From an uncultured Collinsella sp. (GTDB taxonomy: Bacteria; Actinomycetota; Coriobacteriia; Coriobacteriales; Coriobacteriaceae), in NCBI GenBank assembly GCA_902494345.1, contig CABUSV010000005.1, positions 62,001-126,000 on the forward strand: 64,000 nucleotides of DNA, written 5' to 3'. The notes below the pieces were generated by a model. It was not told where the DNA came from and searched no databases. It worked only from the letters and a program-made list of their open reading frames with translations. A program made the translations under genes and the position numbers. Numbering within the stretch: the stretch's first letter is position 1; each line of letters opens with the position of its first letter. Below are positions 1 to 8,826 of the stretch, piece after piece.

Positions 1-131
1 AACCCTATTAAGCAGGCATTTTGTCCAGCCAGAATACTCCCCTGGTTTCACACAGCTGTTTAGTATACACGGCTGCGGGCGTATCCATCGAGATTCATAT
101 TTCACTCACATTGTTTACGCAGGTAAAGTGC

Positions 132-306
132 GTGGCACGTTCCCAGTGTGCGGCGGAGGGGGCGGGCCTGAGACATATTAAGCTTGCTGCTCTACAGTCC
201 TGCTCACGACGGAGAGCACATTAAGTGCTCTCCTGTTCGTGCGGAACTCGCGACAACCTTAATATGTCTCAGGCCCGCCCCCTCCGCCGCACACTGGGAA
301 CGCCAC
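132..306. repeat. Long hairpin element, copy 1
   Basis: The arms at 132-182 and 258-306 are complementary over about 49 bp, with one 2-nt bulge. The apex (183-257) holds an inner stem, GGAGAGCAC/GTGCTCTCC, closed by ATTAA, and the phrases CTACAGTCCTG and TCGTGCGGAACTCGCGAC. The apex phrases recur in the hairpins at 17421 and 30380, while the outer arms differ completely. It lies just 3' of the phosphatase gene. I see no gene or other signal in 1-131. Confidence 0.85.
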
Positions 307-337
307 GTTGATGTCTGCTAAACCTTGCTCGCTCAGG

Positions 338-964
338 CTAATGACTTTGATGGGGATCGATAATTTGCCGCAAGGTGAACTTGGATTGAGGCGTATCGCC
401 CTCTTCTCCCGACTTTTCCTCGTCAAAATCGAAGATCATGATGGCACAGTTGGGGAGTTTTGTTGGGAGCTCGAAGCCCTCTGGGGCTGCAGCCTTGATG
501 AATTGGCGGCTGGCGCTGCCGTGGCTTACTGCTAGGAGGGTTTCGATGCCCTCGGCGCTCATGAGATTGGTGAGAGCAGCTACCATGCGTTCTTGCAACG
601 TTTTGCTTCCCTCTCCTCCAAAGGGGACCAGGTCCTCGCCCGGATCCCAAACGTCAGTGGGCAGGGCGTCGTGGGGGCCTTCTTCGAAGGTGCCGTAGCA
701 GCGCTCGATAATGCCTTCGCAGGGCTCAACGTCAGCGTCTGCGCCGAGGAGCTCGGTTGCGACGAGGCTTGCCGTGGCCATGGCTCGGCCCAAAGGGGAG
801 GAGACCACTTTGTCGGGAACGACGTTGTGGGCTTTGAGCCACGCGGCTGCCATCCCGGCTTGCTGACGGCCTAAATCGGTGAGCGGTGAATCACAGCGAC
901 CCTGGACGAGCTTTTTAACGTTGAATTCCGTCTGACCATGGCGGAGTAGATATAGACGCTTCAT
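338..964 (-). CDS. Histidine phosphatase superfamily protein
   Basis: A 208-residue protein of the phosphoglycerate mutase-like histidine phosphatase family. The N-terminal RHG motif (YLLRHGQTEFN, residues 5-15) carries the phospho-accepting histidine. The second catalytic histidine is in LAVSHGSASRQF near the C-terminus, and ERCYGTFEEG in the middle supplies the usual acidic residue. Length and architecture fit small cytosolic phosphatases such as CobC/GpmB-like enzymes, but the substrate cannot be read from the sequence. It stands alone on the minus strand, 39 bp downstream of the cation transporter gene and possibly cotranscribed with it. Confidence 0.85.
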   Translation of the reverse strand: MKRLYLLRHGQTEFNVKKLVQGRCDSPLTDLGRQQAGMAAAWLKAHNVVPDKVVSSPLGRAMATASLVATELLGADADVEPCEGIIERCYGTFEEGPHDALPTDVWDPGEDLVPFGGEGSKTLQERMVAALTNLMSAEGIETLLAVSHGSASRQFIKAAAPEGFELPTKLPNCAIMIFDFDEEKSGEEGDTPQSKFTLRQIIDPHQSH

Positions 965-1003
965 GCTCTCCCCTTCTGTATAACTAGCTTTACCGGCGCA
1001 GCC

Positions 1004-2164
1004 CTACTCGTGGGTATGGCCTACGTAGTCTTCGTCGATCGTGATTTTGGCGACCGACTTGGGGTATTCCGATTCGACCCGTTGTGCCAGCGCGTGCTTT
1101 ACGTCTTCGGCACTCATTTGCAGATCCGAGGGTCGCACGCAGTCAAAAATCACATTGGTGTGCGTGGGACCCGGCACACAGCGCAGATCGTGAATTGTAA
1201 GACGGCTATCGATCTGTTGAGCCATGGCGTTGATGCGCAAACGCATGCTTGCCAGCTTGGGGTCATCGGTCACGATGGGATCGTAATGGAGCGTGACGAT
1301 CATGCCGTCTTCGTTCCTAAACGACTGCTCGATGTTATCGAGCGTGTCGTGGCTTTCCAGCGGGCTGGCCTCGGCCGCCATCTCGGCGTGCGCACTTGCA
1401 AACTTCCTGCCCGGGCCGTAGTCGTGAACCATCAAATCGTGAACGCCCAAAACGCCGGGATAGCTCATGATCTTGTCTCGAATGTGCTTGACCAGCTTAG
1501 GATCGGGTGACTGGCCCAAAAGCGGGCTCACCGTATCTTGAATAAGTTCAAGGCCGCTCCAGCCAATATAGGCGCCAACGGCAAAGCCAACCCATGCGTC
1601 AAGATTGATGTGCGTCACCTGCGAAACAATCGCACATGCCAGCACGGCACCCGTAGCAAGGACATCGTTCTTGGAATCCTGCGCGGTCGCATGCAGCGTC
1701 TCGGACTCAATGCGATCGCCGAGCTTTTGGTTGAGGGCCGCCATCCAGAGCTTTACGACCATCGAAAGCACTAGAACTGCCACCAGGGCAAGCGAGAACT
1801 CGACAGGTTCGGGGTGGATGATGCGCTCAACCGAGGACTTCACCAGCTCAACGCCGATCAGCAGCACGAGCGCCGCCACGACCAGACCCGAGAGATACTC
1901 GTAGCGGCCATGTCCGTAAGGATGCTCGGGGTCCGCCGGCTTGCTCGCCAGCTTAAAGCCCAGCACGCTCACGATATTCGAGCTGGCATCGGACAGGTTG
2001 TTCATGGCATCCGCCACAATCGAAACCGATCCCGACAGCACACCAATTGCGCCCTTCGCAGCACAAAGCGCAACATTAGCGAGAATACACACCATGCCCG
2101 TCAACGTGCCCACGCGCGCACGGTCGCCCTGCGCACGACGAACGATCCACTCGACCATCTTCAT
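1004..2164 (-). CDS. Cation diffusion facilitator (CDF) family transporter
   Basis: A 386-residue inner-membrane divalent metal/proton antiporter. The first half contains about six membrane segments. It carries the CDF signatures ADAMNNLSDASSN, with metal-site Asp residues in the second segment, and HPYGHGRYEYL at the end of the following loop. The second half is a soluble cytoplasmic domain (from about residue 210), longer than in the smallest CDFs. The likely substrate is zinc, iron or manganese, and the sequence alone does not decide. An in-frame ATG at 2158 is an alternative start. The EIIC gene upstream ends with its own terminator, so this gene probably has a separate promoter in 2165-2239. 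Confidence 0.88.
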   Translation of the reverse strand: MKMVEWIVRRAQGDRARVGTLTGMVCILANVALCAAKGAIGVLSGSVSIVADAMNNLSDASSNIVSVLGFKLASKPADPEHPYGHGRYEYLSGLVVAALVLLIGVELVKSSVERIIHPEPVEFSLALVAVLVLSMVVKLWMAALNQKLGDRIESETLHATAQDSKNDVLATGAVLACAIVSQVTHINLDAWVGFAVGAYIGWSGLELIQDTVSPLLGQSPDPKLVKHIRDKIMSYPGVLGVHDLMVHDYGPGRKFASAHAEMAAEASPLESHDTLDNIEQSFRNEDGMIVTLHYDPIVTDDPKLASMRLRINAMAQQIDSRLTIHDLRCVPGPTHTNVIFDCVRPSDLQMSAEDVKHALAQRVESEYPKSVAKITIDEDYVGHTHE

Positions 2165-2239
2165 CAGCCCCCACGGTACTGCCTATATATATCTATTGCT
2201 CAAACGGATTGTAGTGTAGCCACTTTGTCCTTCAGATAC

Positions 2240-2272
2240 AAAAAGGCCGCGACCCACACGGGCCACGGCCTT
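2240..2272 (-). terminator. Intrinsic terminator after the EIIC pseudogene
   Basis: On the minus strand AAGGCCGTGGCC pairs with GGTCGCGGCCTT and runs into a T tract. It is placed to end the fatty acid/EIIC transcript before the CDF gene. Confidence 0.8.
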
Positions 2273-2310
2273 GGAGCATGGCAAAGGAATCGTCCTTGTG
2301 TCGCACAGGT

Positions 2311-3525
2311 TTACGCGCTTACTTCGGCCACGCTCTTCGAGGTTTCGGGTGAATCGGCTCCGTCCCCCATCGTCTGTCCCTTCGCCGGCACCACGCCAAA
2401 GCAGCAGCTCAGCGCCGCAGACACCGCAAATGCCACACCGCCGGCAGCGCAGCACCACAGCAGGTTCGAGATGCCGCCCGTGGCAAAGCCAATGACCATG
2501 AGGACATTCGTCATGCCGATGGTATAGGCCGTAACGTGGCCCACGGCTGCAACAAGGCCTCCGACGGCGCCGCCAATGGCCATGCACGTCAGGCACCTGC
2601 CATATTTAAAGCCGCAACCGTACAGCGCCGGCTCGCTTACGCCGCCAAGAACACCCGAGATTGAGTAGCCCAGCATGAGCGCCTTCTCGTCCTTATCCGC
2701 AACGCGGAGCGACGCGCCAAAAGGCATGCCCCAAACGGCGAACGTCGCCATCGTCGCGGCAATCAGGATGCACGAATCCGTTCCCACACTCATAAACTGC
2801 GCGTACGCAAGCGATAGAACGACGTTGCTGACGCCCGCTATCTTTAGGAACTCTCAGCCCGCGGCAAGCCCCATGAGCGTGAGCAGCGACACGATGCCAC
2901 CGGAATTGCCAAGCATAAACATAAGCTGGCCCAACAGCATGCCCAGATAGCTGCCCGCCGGTGCCGTAATACACAGCGAAACCGGAACCATGACAAGCAT
3001 GGTCGTAAACGGAACAAACGAAAATGCCACGGCCCTAGGGATAACGCGCTTAAAGAAACACTCCACTCGCCATAGCACAGGCACCGAAAGGAGAACTGGA
3101 ATAACAGTCGTCGTGTAATCGTTGACCGGCGCGGGAAGCAGACCATACACGGAAGTCATCGATGCCCCCGTCGTCGATGCGGCATCGACGAGCTTAAGCA
3201 GATCGGGCGCAATCAATACGCCGCCCAGCATCATGCCCAGCTGCTCCGAGCAACCGAGCTGGCGGGCGGCCGCCCAACCAAGATAAATGGGCAAAAAGTA
3301 GTAGCCGGCGTTATAGAGCCAACTGTAGAACAGGCGATAGATATCGGAATCGGCAGACCACAGGCCCAGCATGCCTTCGCCCATAATGACAGCGACGGTG
3401 CGGAACAACGCCGCGCAGACAATAAACGGCAGCGCCGACATCATGCTTTTGGACAGATAGTCCACCACGGCCATGGCGTTTGATGAAACCGACGTTGTAA
3501 ACGAGGTGTTAGAAACTTGTAGCAT
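2311..3525 (-). pseudogene. PTS EIIC, beta-glucoside type, interrupted by an in-frame TGA
   Basis: The frame encodes about 404 residues of a multi-spanning sugar permease domain of the glucose/beta-glucoside PTS superfamily. The late motif GVLGGVSEPALYG corresponds to the family's conserved TEPA(I/L)YG loop. One TGA at 2854-2856 splits it. The frame is open on both sides, and the residues read GLAAG-stop-EFLKIAG, where a tryptophan (TGG) would fit. Reinitiation at 2793 would give only the last third. The start at 3525 (MLQVSNTSF) follows an AAAGG site. There are no EIIB or EIIA domains and no adjacent partner, so it would depend on proteins encoded elsewhere. A sequencing error is possible, so I call it a probable pseudogene. 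Confidence 0.75.
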
Positions 3526-3565
3526 GGAACGCCTTTCCCAATATGACATGCGGGCTGTCCCTTTG

Positions 3566-5290
3566 TCACATCGTGCGGTACTGACCGATTGCGCGGTACT
3601 TTTCGTAGCGGAGGTTTGTGAGGGTCGCGTCGTCGAGCTGCCCAAGCGTATCGAAGGCATCAAATGCCGAGGACATGACGGCACCGGCGATCTCCTCATG
3701 CGACAGGCCCCTATCGTCAACAATGCCGTCGATGATGCCGAGCGCCAACAGATCGGGGGCCGTGAGCTTAAGCGCCTCGGCGGCCTCATTCGCGCGCTCG
3801 GTATCCTTCCACAGGATCGACGCACAGGCCTCGGGGCTCACGACCGAATAGGCCGAGCTCGAGAGCATCAGGATGCGGTCGGCCACGGACAGCGCCAGCG
3901 CGCCACCAGAGCCGCCCTCGCCTGTCACCACCGAGACAATCGGCGTCTTGAGGCCGCTCATCTCTATGAGATTCTGGGCAATCGCCTCACCCTGGCCGCG
4001 TTCCTCGGCACCGATGCCGCAAAACGCGCCCGAAGTATCGACCAGGCACAGAACCGGTCGACCAAACTTTTCGGCCTGGCGCATCAGGCGACGCGCTTTG
4101 CGGTAGCCCTCGGGATGTGCCATACCAAAGTTGCGACGCATACGCTCTTTAGTCGTGGTGCCGCGCTCGACGGCGACGACCGTTACGGGGCGTCCGTCTT
4201 TCCAGCCAATGCCAGCCACCACAGCAGCGTCGTCGCCAAAGTAGCGGTCGCCGTGCAGCTCCACAAATCCATCCAGGCCCAGCGAGATCATCTCGCCTGC
4301 CGTGGCGCGATCTGCCGAGCGGGTCTGTTTGACAATCTCGAGCGCGGTTTTTGGTGCGGCCGAGCGCTTGAACAAGTGTCCCAACTTTTTGCCGCGGCGA
4401 CCCGTATGCACGATCTCATGCGGTGCCCCCAGGCCGGGCGCGTGCCCTTCGTGCAGCGCCAGCAGCTCGCCTACCGTGAGCGCAATCTCGCCACGCGGAA
4501 CAACGGCATCGCAAAAGCCGTGCTCCAGCAAAAACTCGGAGCGCTGGAATCCCTTGGGCAGGCGCTTGTGCATGTTCTGCTCGATCACGCGCGGGCCGGC
4601 AAATGCCGTCAGGGCATCGGGCTCGGCCAGGATAATATCGCCCTCCATTGCAAAGCTCGCGGTTACGCCTCCGGTCGTGGGGTCAGTGAGCACCGTGATA
4701 TACAGACCGCCCGTCTCGCTGTGGCGCCTAACCGCCGCAGAAATCTTGGCCATCTGCATAAGCGACGTCACGCCCTCTTGCATGCGCGCGCCGCCCGAAA
4801 CGGTAAAGCCGACAACCGGCAATCCCAGCTCGATCGCATGCTCAAATGTGCGACAGATCTTCTCGCCCACCACGGAACCCATCGAGCCCATCATAAAGTT
4901 GGCGTCCATAAAGAAGAGCGCGGTATCGCAACCGCAGATTTTGCCCTTGCCGCACACAACGGCATCGCGCTCGCCCGAACGTTCGCTCACGCTCTTGAGC
5001 TTGTCGGCATAGCCGGGAAACGAAAGGAAGTCCTCCGGCGCCAGACTGGCATCCCATTCCTCAAACGTGCCCTCGTCGACCGTCATGCGCATGCGCGCGC
5101 GACCGCTCACGCGAAAGTGTTTGCCGCAACGAGGGCAGACCTCGAGGTTATCGTGTAGGCGTGCCTCATCGATCACGCGGCGGCACTCCGGGCACTTGAT
5201 AAACACGTGGCGCGCGGGAAACTCGGCGCACGACTCGGTCATCGGTCCCTCGAGGACGTTGACCGTCTTCGCTTTTCTATTCATCAGCAT
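3566..5290 (-). CDS. accDA: Acetyl-CoA carboxylase carboxyltransferase, fused beta-alpha subunits
   Basis: A 574-residue fusion of the two carboxyltransferase subunits, which transfers the carboxyl group from biotin-AccB to acetyl-CoA to make malonyl-CoA. The beta part comes first: a zinc ribbon with Cys33, Cys36, Cys52 and Cys55, then a crotonase-like core with GGARMQEGVTSLMQ. The alpha part follows from about residue 290, marked by KLGHLFKR and FVELHGDRYFGDD. Separate E. coli subunits total about 620 residues, so the fusion is compact. The start overlaps the end of accC by 14 nt (ATG at 5290) or 8 nt (ATG at 5284), indicating translational coupling. It is the last intact gene of the fab/acc operon. 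Confidence 0.93.
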   Translation of the reverse strand: MLMNRKAKTVNVLEGPMTESCAEFPARHVFIKCPECRRVIDEARLHDNLEVCPRCGKHFRVSGRARMRMTVDEGTFEEWDASLAPEDFLSFPGYADKLKSVSERSGERDAVVCGKGKICGCDTALFFMDANFMMGSMGSVVGEKICRTFEHAIELGLPVVGFTVSGGARMQEGVTSLMQMAKISAAVRRHSETGGLYITVLTDPTTGGVTASFAMEGDIILAEPDALTAFAGPRVIEQNMHKRLPKGFQRSEFLLEHGFCDAVVPRGEIALTVGELLALHEGHAPGLGAPHEIVHTGRRGKKLGHLFKRSAAPKTALEIVKQTRSADRATAGEMISLGLDGFVELHGDRYFGDDAAVVAGIGWKDGRPVTVVAVERGTTTKERMRRNFGMAHPEGYRKARRLMRQAEKFGRPVLCLVDTSGAFCGIGAEERGQGEAIAQNLIEMSGLKTPIVSVVTGEGGSGGALALSVADRILMLSSSAYSVVSPEACASILWKDTERANEAAEALKLTAPDLLALGIIDGIVDDRGLSHEEIAGAVMSSAFDAFDTLGQLDDATLTNLRYEKYRAIGQYRTM

Positions 5291-6620
5291 AGAGATGCCC
5301 CATCAGATCGGTGTGATACATGCCCGACAAGAACTCGTCGTTTGCCAGCACGTCGAGCTGAAGCTCGCTGTTTTCGCTCACGCCCTCAATCACGAGCTCG
5401 CCCAGGGCCGAGCGCATCTTGCGAATGGCGCCGTCACGCGTGGGCGCACACACGATGAGCTTGCCAAGCATGGAGTCGTAGTACGGCGGAACTTTCGCAC
5501 CGGTAAACATGGCGGAATCCCAGCGCACGCGCGGACCACCCGGCACACGCAACGCGGTGACCGTTCCGCATGACGGCAGAAAGTCCGGCGTTTCGGCATT
5601 GATGCGGCACTCCATGGCGTGGTTGCGGACCGGCATATCCTCCTGCTCAAAGGGCAGAGGCTGGCCGGCTGCCACGCGCAGCTGCCACTTGACCAAGTCG
5701 GTATCGGTCACAAACTCCGTAACCGGATGCTCCACCTGCAAGCGCGTGTTCATTTCCATAAAGTAGAAATTGCCGTCGTCCGAATACAGGAACTCGATGG
5801 TACCGGCTCCTTCGTAGCCGACGGCACGAGCCAGGTCACGCGCTGCCTTGTGCATGCGAGCACGAATGTCGTCGTGTCCGTCGAGGCACGGCGCGGGGCT
5901 CTCCTCGATCAGCTTTTGGTTGCGACGCTGCACCGAGCACTCGCGCTCGCCGAGCGAAAACACATGGCCCTGCTTATCGGCCATAATCTGTACCTCAACG
6001 TGATGCGCCGGCGCGACGAACTTCTCCATGTAGCACTCGCCGTCGCCAAAAACGGCCTCGCCCTCGGCTCGTGCTTCAATAAAGGCCTTTGCCGCATCTT
6101 CCACGCGCTCGACCTTGCGAATACCGCGACCGCCGCCGCCCGCACGCGCCTTAATAAGCACGGGGCAGCCAATGCGCTCAGCCTCGGCCGTTGCCTCCTC
6201 GGGACTTTTGAGCAAATCGCAGCCCGGCACGATGGGCACGCCCGCCGCGGCAGCCGTTCGACGTGCGGCGTCCTTGTCGCCCATGCTGTCGATCACCTTG
6301 GCCGAAGGACCAACAAACGCCAGGCCATACTTGTCGCAGTCGCGCACGAAGCTCGCCTTCTCGGAGAAAAAGCCATAGCCGGGATGAATTGCCTTAGCTC
6401 CCGACTTCACGGCACAGGTGAGCACAGCATCGTCGTTGAGGTAGCTCTCGGCAAGACGCGGGCCGCCGATGCAATACGCCTCGTCGGCAAGCTGCACGTG
6501 CAGCGCGTCCGCATCGGCCGTGGAGTAGACGGCGACGGTCTTGATGCCCATATCGCGGCACGCGCGGATAACACGGACCGCGACTTCGCCGCGGTTGGCG
6601 ATGAGCACTTTGTCGAACAT
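5277..6620 (-). CDS. accC: Acetyl-CoA carboxylase, biotin carboxylase subunit
   Basis: A 447-residue ATP-grasp enzyme that carboxylates the biotin on AccB using ATP and bicarbonate. The N-terminal domain begins MFDKVLIANRGEVAVRVIRA, the classical biotin carboxylase start. The glycine-rich ATP loop KARAGGGGRGIRKV and the active-site stretch EMNTRLQVEHPVTE are intact. Length matches the family (about 450). The ATG at 6620 follows GGAAGG at good spacing. A longer frame extends upstream, but that extension lies antisense-like within fabZ and is not conserved-looking. It lies 10 bp downstream of fabZ and overlaps accDA. Confidence 0.96.
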   Translation of the reverse strand: MFDKVLIANRGEVAVRVIRACRDMGIKTVAVYSTADADALHVQLADEAYCIGGPRLAESYLNDDAVLTCAVKSGAKAIHPGYGFFSEKASFVRDCDKYGLAFVGPSAKVIDSMGDKDAARRTAAAAGVPIVPGCDLLKSPEEATAEAERIGCPVLIKARAGGGGRGIRKVERVEDAAKAFIEARAEGEAVFGDGECYMEKFVAPAHHVEVQIMADKQGHVFSLGERECSVQRRNQKLIEESPAPCLDGHDDIRARMHKAARDLARAVGYEGAGTIEFLYSDDGNFYFMEMNTRLQVEHPVTEFVTDTDLVKWQLRVAAGQPLPFEQEDMPVRNHAMECRINAETPDFLPSCGTVTALRVPGGPRVRWDSAMFTGAKVPPYYDSMLGKLIVCAPTRDGAIRKMRSALGELVIEGVSENSELQLDVLANDEFLSGMYHTDLMGHLYADE

Positions 6621-6630
6621 GGAGCCTTCC

Positions 6631-7062
6631 TTAACTTTCGTGCATGAGTGCAAAAGACATATCGGCGCGGCAGCAAACCTCACCGTTGACGCTCGCGGTA
6701 CCCGTCGCAAAGCGGAACGGCCCGCGCGCACGCGTGATGGAGCACACCAGATCCACCGTGTCGCCCGGGCGCACCGGACGCTTAAAGCGCACCTTATCGA
6801 GGCTCGTATAGAACGGCGTCGCGCCGCGCGCCTCCTCATCGCCCATCAGCAGTACGCAACAGTTTTGGGCGAGCATCTCGCACTGAATCACGCCGGGGAC
6901 TACCGGGTTTCCCGGAAAATGCCCCTGCAAAAAGTACTCGTCACCCGTAATCGTGATCTTGCCGTGGGCTTCGTCGCCCACCAGCTCGGCCTCGTCGAGC
7001 AAAAGCATCGGTTCGCGATGCGGTAACAGCTTCTTGAGCTCTTCTTTGTTCATGGACATCAC
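6631..7062 (-). CDS. fabZ: 3-hydroxyacyl-ACP dehydratase FabZ
   Basis: A 143-residue hot-dog fold dehydratase of the elongation cycle, converting 3-hydroxyacyl-ACP to trans-2-enoyl-ACP. The catalytic His and the central helix are in GHFPGNPVVPGVIQCEML, typical of FabZ. No FabA-type isomerase is seen in the window. The frame can start at GTG 7062, ATG 7059 or ATG 7053. The last has the best-placed ribosome site (GGTGAT) and gives MNKEELKKLLPHREPM, which matches FabZ N-termini. The gene abuts accB with no gap. Confidence 0.94.
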   Translation of the reverse strand: MMSMNKEELKKLLPHREPMLLLDEAELVGDEAHGKITITGDEYFLQGHFPGNPVVPGVIQCEMLAQNCCVLLMGDEEARGATPFYTSLDKVRFKRPVRPGDTVDLVCSITRARGPFRFATGTASVNGEVCCRADMSFALMHES

Positions 7063-7536
7063 CTATCCGATCCTCATAAGGCAACTGTCGAACTCCACGA
7101 GGTCGCCGTCGGCCACGCAGATCTCGAGCACCTCGCCGTCTGCCTCGGCCGTCACCTCGTTGAGAACCTTCATGGCCTCGATGATGCAGAGGGTCTCACC
7201 GGCCTTGACCTTGGAGCCCACGTGCACAAACGGCTCGTCGCCCGGCGCCGGGGCAGCATAGAACACGCCGACCATGGGAGCGGTCACCTCGATGCCCTTG
7301 GGCTCCGGTGCGGCGGCAGGCGTCTGCGCGGCGGGCTCCGGTGCGGCAGGCGCGACTGTGGGAGCTGCAACTGGAGCGGCCATAGCGCTCGGCATGGGCA
7401 TGGGCACGGCAACCGGCTGTGCGGCGCTCGCGCGCTCGAGTTCGACCGCGGTGCCATCGGGCTCCTCAACGCGTACGCGCGTGAGGCCGCGGTCCTCCAT
7501 AACATCGGCTATCTCGGCAAGTCTTTTGGAATCCAT
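7063..7536 (-). CDS. accB: Biotin carboxyl carrier protein of acetyl-CoA carboxylase
   Basis: A 157-residue carrier that shuttles carboxybiotin between AccC and AccDA. The N-terminal segment is followed by a mobile Ala/Pro-rich linker (about residues 38-80) and a C-terminal biotinyl domain. The biotinylated lysine is Lys123 in IIEAMKVLNEV. The usual motif is AMKM or AMKL, so valine after the lysine is a mild deviation. The modifying enzyme is probably the BirA encoded at 12917. The gene sits between fabF (3 bp) and fabZ (0 bp) in the operon. Confidence 0.95.
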   Translation of the reverse strand: MDSKRLAEIADVMEDRGLTRVRVEEPDGTAVELERASAAQPVAVPMPMPSAMAAPVAAPTVAPAAPEPAAQTPAAAPEPKGIEVTAPMVGVFYAAPAPGDEPFVHVGSKVKAGETLCIIEAMKVLNEVTAEADGEVLEICVADGDLVEFDSCLMRIG

Positions 7537-7539
7537 GCT

Positions 7540-8790
7540 CTAGCTCCTCGTATATCTACGCAGCGCGATGGCGGCGTTGTGTCCGCCAAAGCCCAGGTTG
7601 GTCGAAAGCGCCCAGGTAAGGTCGGCGCGAACCGCGCGATTGGGCGTGTAGTCAAGATCGCAGGCGGGATCGGGCGTGTGGTAGTTAATGGTCGGCGGCA
7701 CCACGCCCTGCTCGAGCGCCATGGCGCAGGCCATGACCTCGATGGCGCCCGTGGCACCGATCATGTGGCCGGTCATCGACTTAGTCGACGAGACGTGCGC
7801 GGCGCGCGCCGCGTCCTCGCCGAGCGCACGCTTAATGCCCGTCGTCTCGGACGAATCGTTGAGCTTGGTCGATGTGCCGTGGGCATTGATGTAGAGACCC
7901 TCGGAAGGCTTGACGTCGCCCTCGGTCACCGCCAGCGATATCGCGCGGGCAATGCCGGCAGCCTCGGGATCGGGGCTCGTGATGTGATAGGCATCATCGG
8001 TGTTGCCGTAGCCCACGACCTCGGCATAAATGTGCGCACCGCGCGCCTGCGCATGTTCCATGCTCTCGAGCACGAGCACGCAGGCGCCCTCGCCCATCAC
8101 AAAGCCGTCGCGGTCTGCATCGAACGGACGGCAGGCCGTCGCGGGATCGGGGTTGGTGGTCAATGCGCGGCAGGACGTAAAGCCCGCAACGGCATCGGGG
8201 ATAATGGCCGCCTCGGCGCCGCCCGCGAGGATCGCGTCGGCATAGCCGTGCTTGATGGCGCGGAACGCCTCGCCCACCGCATGGGCCGAGGATGCGCACG
8301 CGGTCACCACGGGCAGGGTCGGGCCCTTTGCCTTGTGGCGGATTGCGATATTGCCCGATGCCATGTTGGGGATCATCATCGCGATCATATAGGGCGATGC
8401 GCGGCGGGGCCCACGTTCGGCAATCGTATGGACGTTGTCGACGAGCGTCGTCATGCCGCCCACGCCCGAGCCCACGTAGACGCCCAGGCGCTCGCGATCG
8501 ATGGCGCCTTCGACATCAAAGCCCGCATCGTGCATGGCTTCGTCCGAAGCCGCCATCGCAAACTGAACGCAGCGGTCGAGATGCTTGGCGTCACGCTTGC
8601 CAAAGTACTCGTTGCCGTCAAAGCCCTTGACCTCGGCTGCCACCTTGACGGCAAACGCATCGGTATCGAAGTGCGTGATCGGGCCGATGCCGCACGTGCC
8701 GGCGCACATGGCCGCCCAGGTGGCAAGCGCGGTGTTGCCGAGCGGCGACACGGCACCGATACCGGTGATTGCAACTCTCTGTTCCATCAT
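7540..8790 (-). CDS. fabF: 3-oxoacyl-ACP synthase II FabF
   Basis: A KAS II condensing enzyme of about 416 residues that elongates acyl-ACP with malonyl-ACP. The nucleophilic cysteine is in TACASSAHAVGEA, and the two active-site histidines lie in NAHGTSTKLND and in the STKSMTGHMIGATG region. Length is normal for FabF. ATG 8790 and ATG 8787 both follow GAGGAG, and the second has slightly better spacing. A TTG further upstream would overlap the ribosome site and is less likely. The second KAS type, FabH, is encoded at the start of the operon. No fabB is seen. Confidence 0.95.
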   Translation of the reverse strand: MMEQRVAITGIGAVSPLGNTALATWAAMCAGTCGIGPITHFDTDAFAVKVAAEVKGFDGNEYFGKRDAKHLDRCVQFAMAASDEAMHDAGFDVEGAIDRERLGVYVGSGVGGMTTLVDNVHTIAERGPRRASPYMIAMMIPNMASGNIAIRHKAKGPTLPVVTACASSAHAVGEAFRAIKHGYADAILAGGAEAAIIPDAVAGFTSCRALTTNPDPATACRPFDADRDGFVMGEGACVLVLESMEHAQARGAHIYAEVVGYGNTDDAYHITSPDPEAAGIARAISLAVTEGDVKPSEGLYINAHGTSTKLNDSSETTGIKRALGEDAARAAHVSSTKSMTGHMIGATGAIEVMACAMALEQGVVPPTINYHTPDPACDLDYTPNRAVRADLTWALSTNLGFGGHNAAIALRRYTRS

Positions 8791-8826
8791 GGTCTCCTCA
8801 TCCAAGCCGTTCTTCGGCCCTGGTTT

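Noticed and set aside
2854..2856. Recoding of TGA as Trp or selenocysteine in the EIIC gene
   Set aside because: No selenocysteine-type hairpin was seen, the other genes use TGA as a normal stop (for example 49353-49355), and EIIC proteins do not use selenocysteine.
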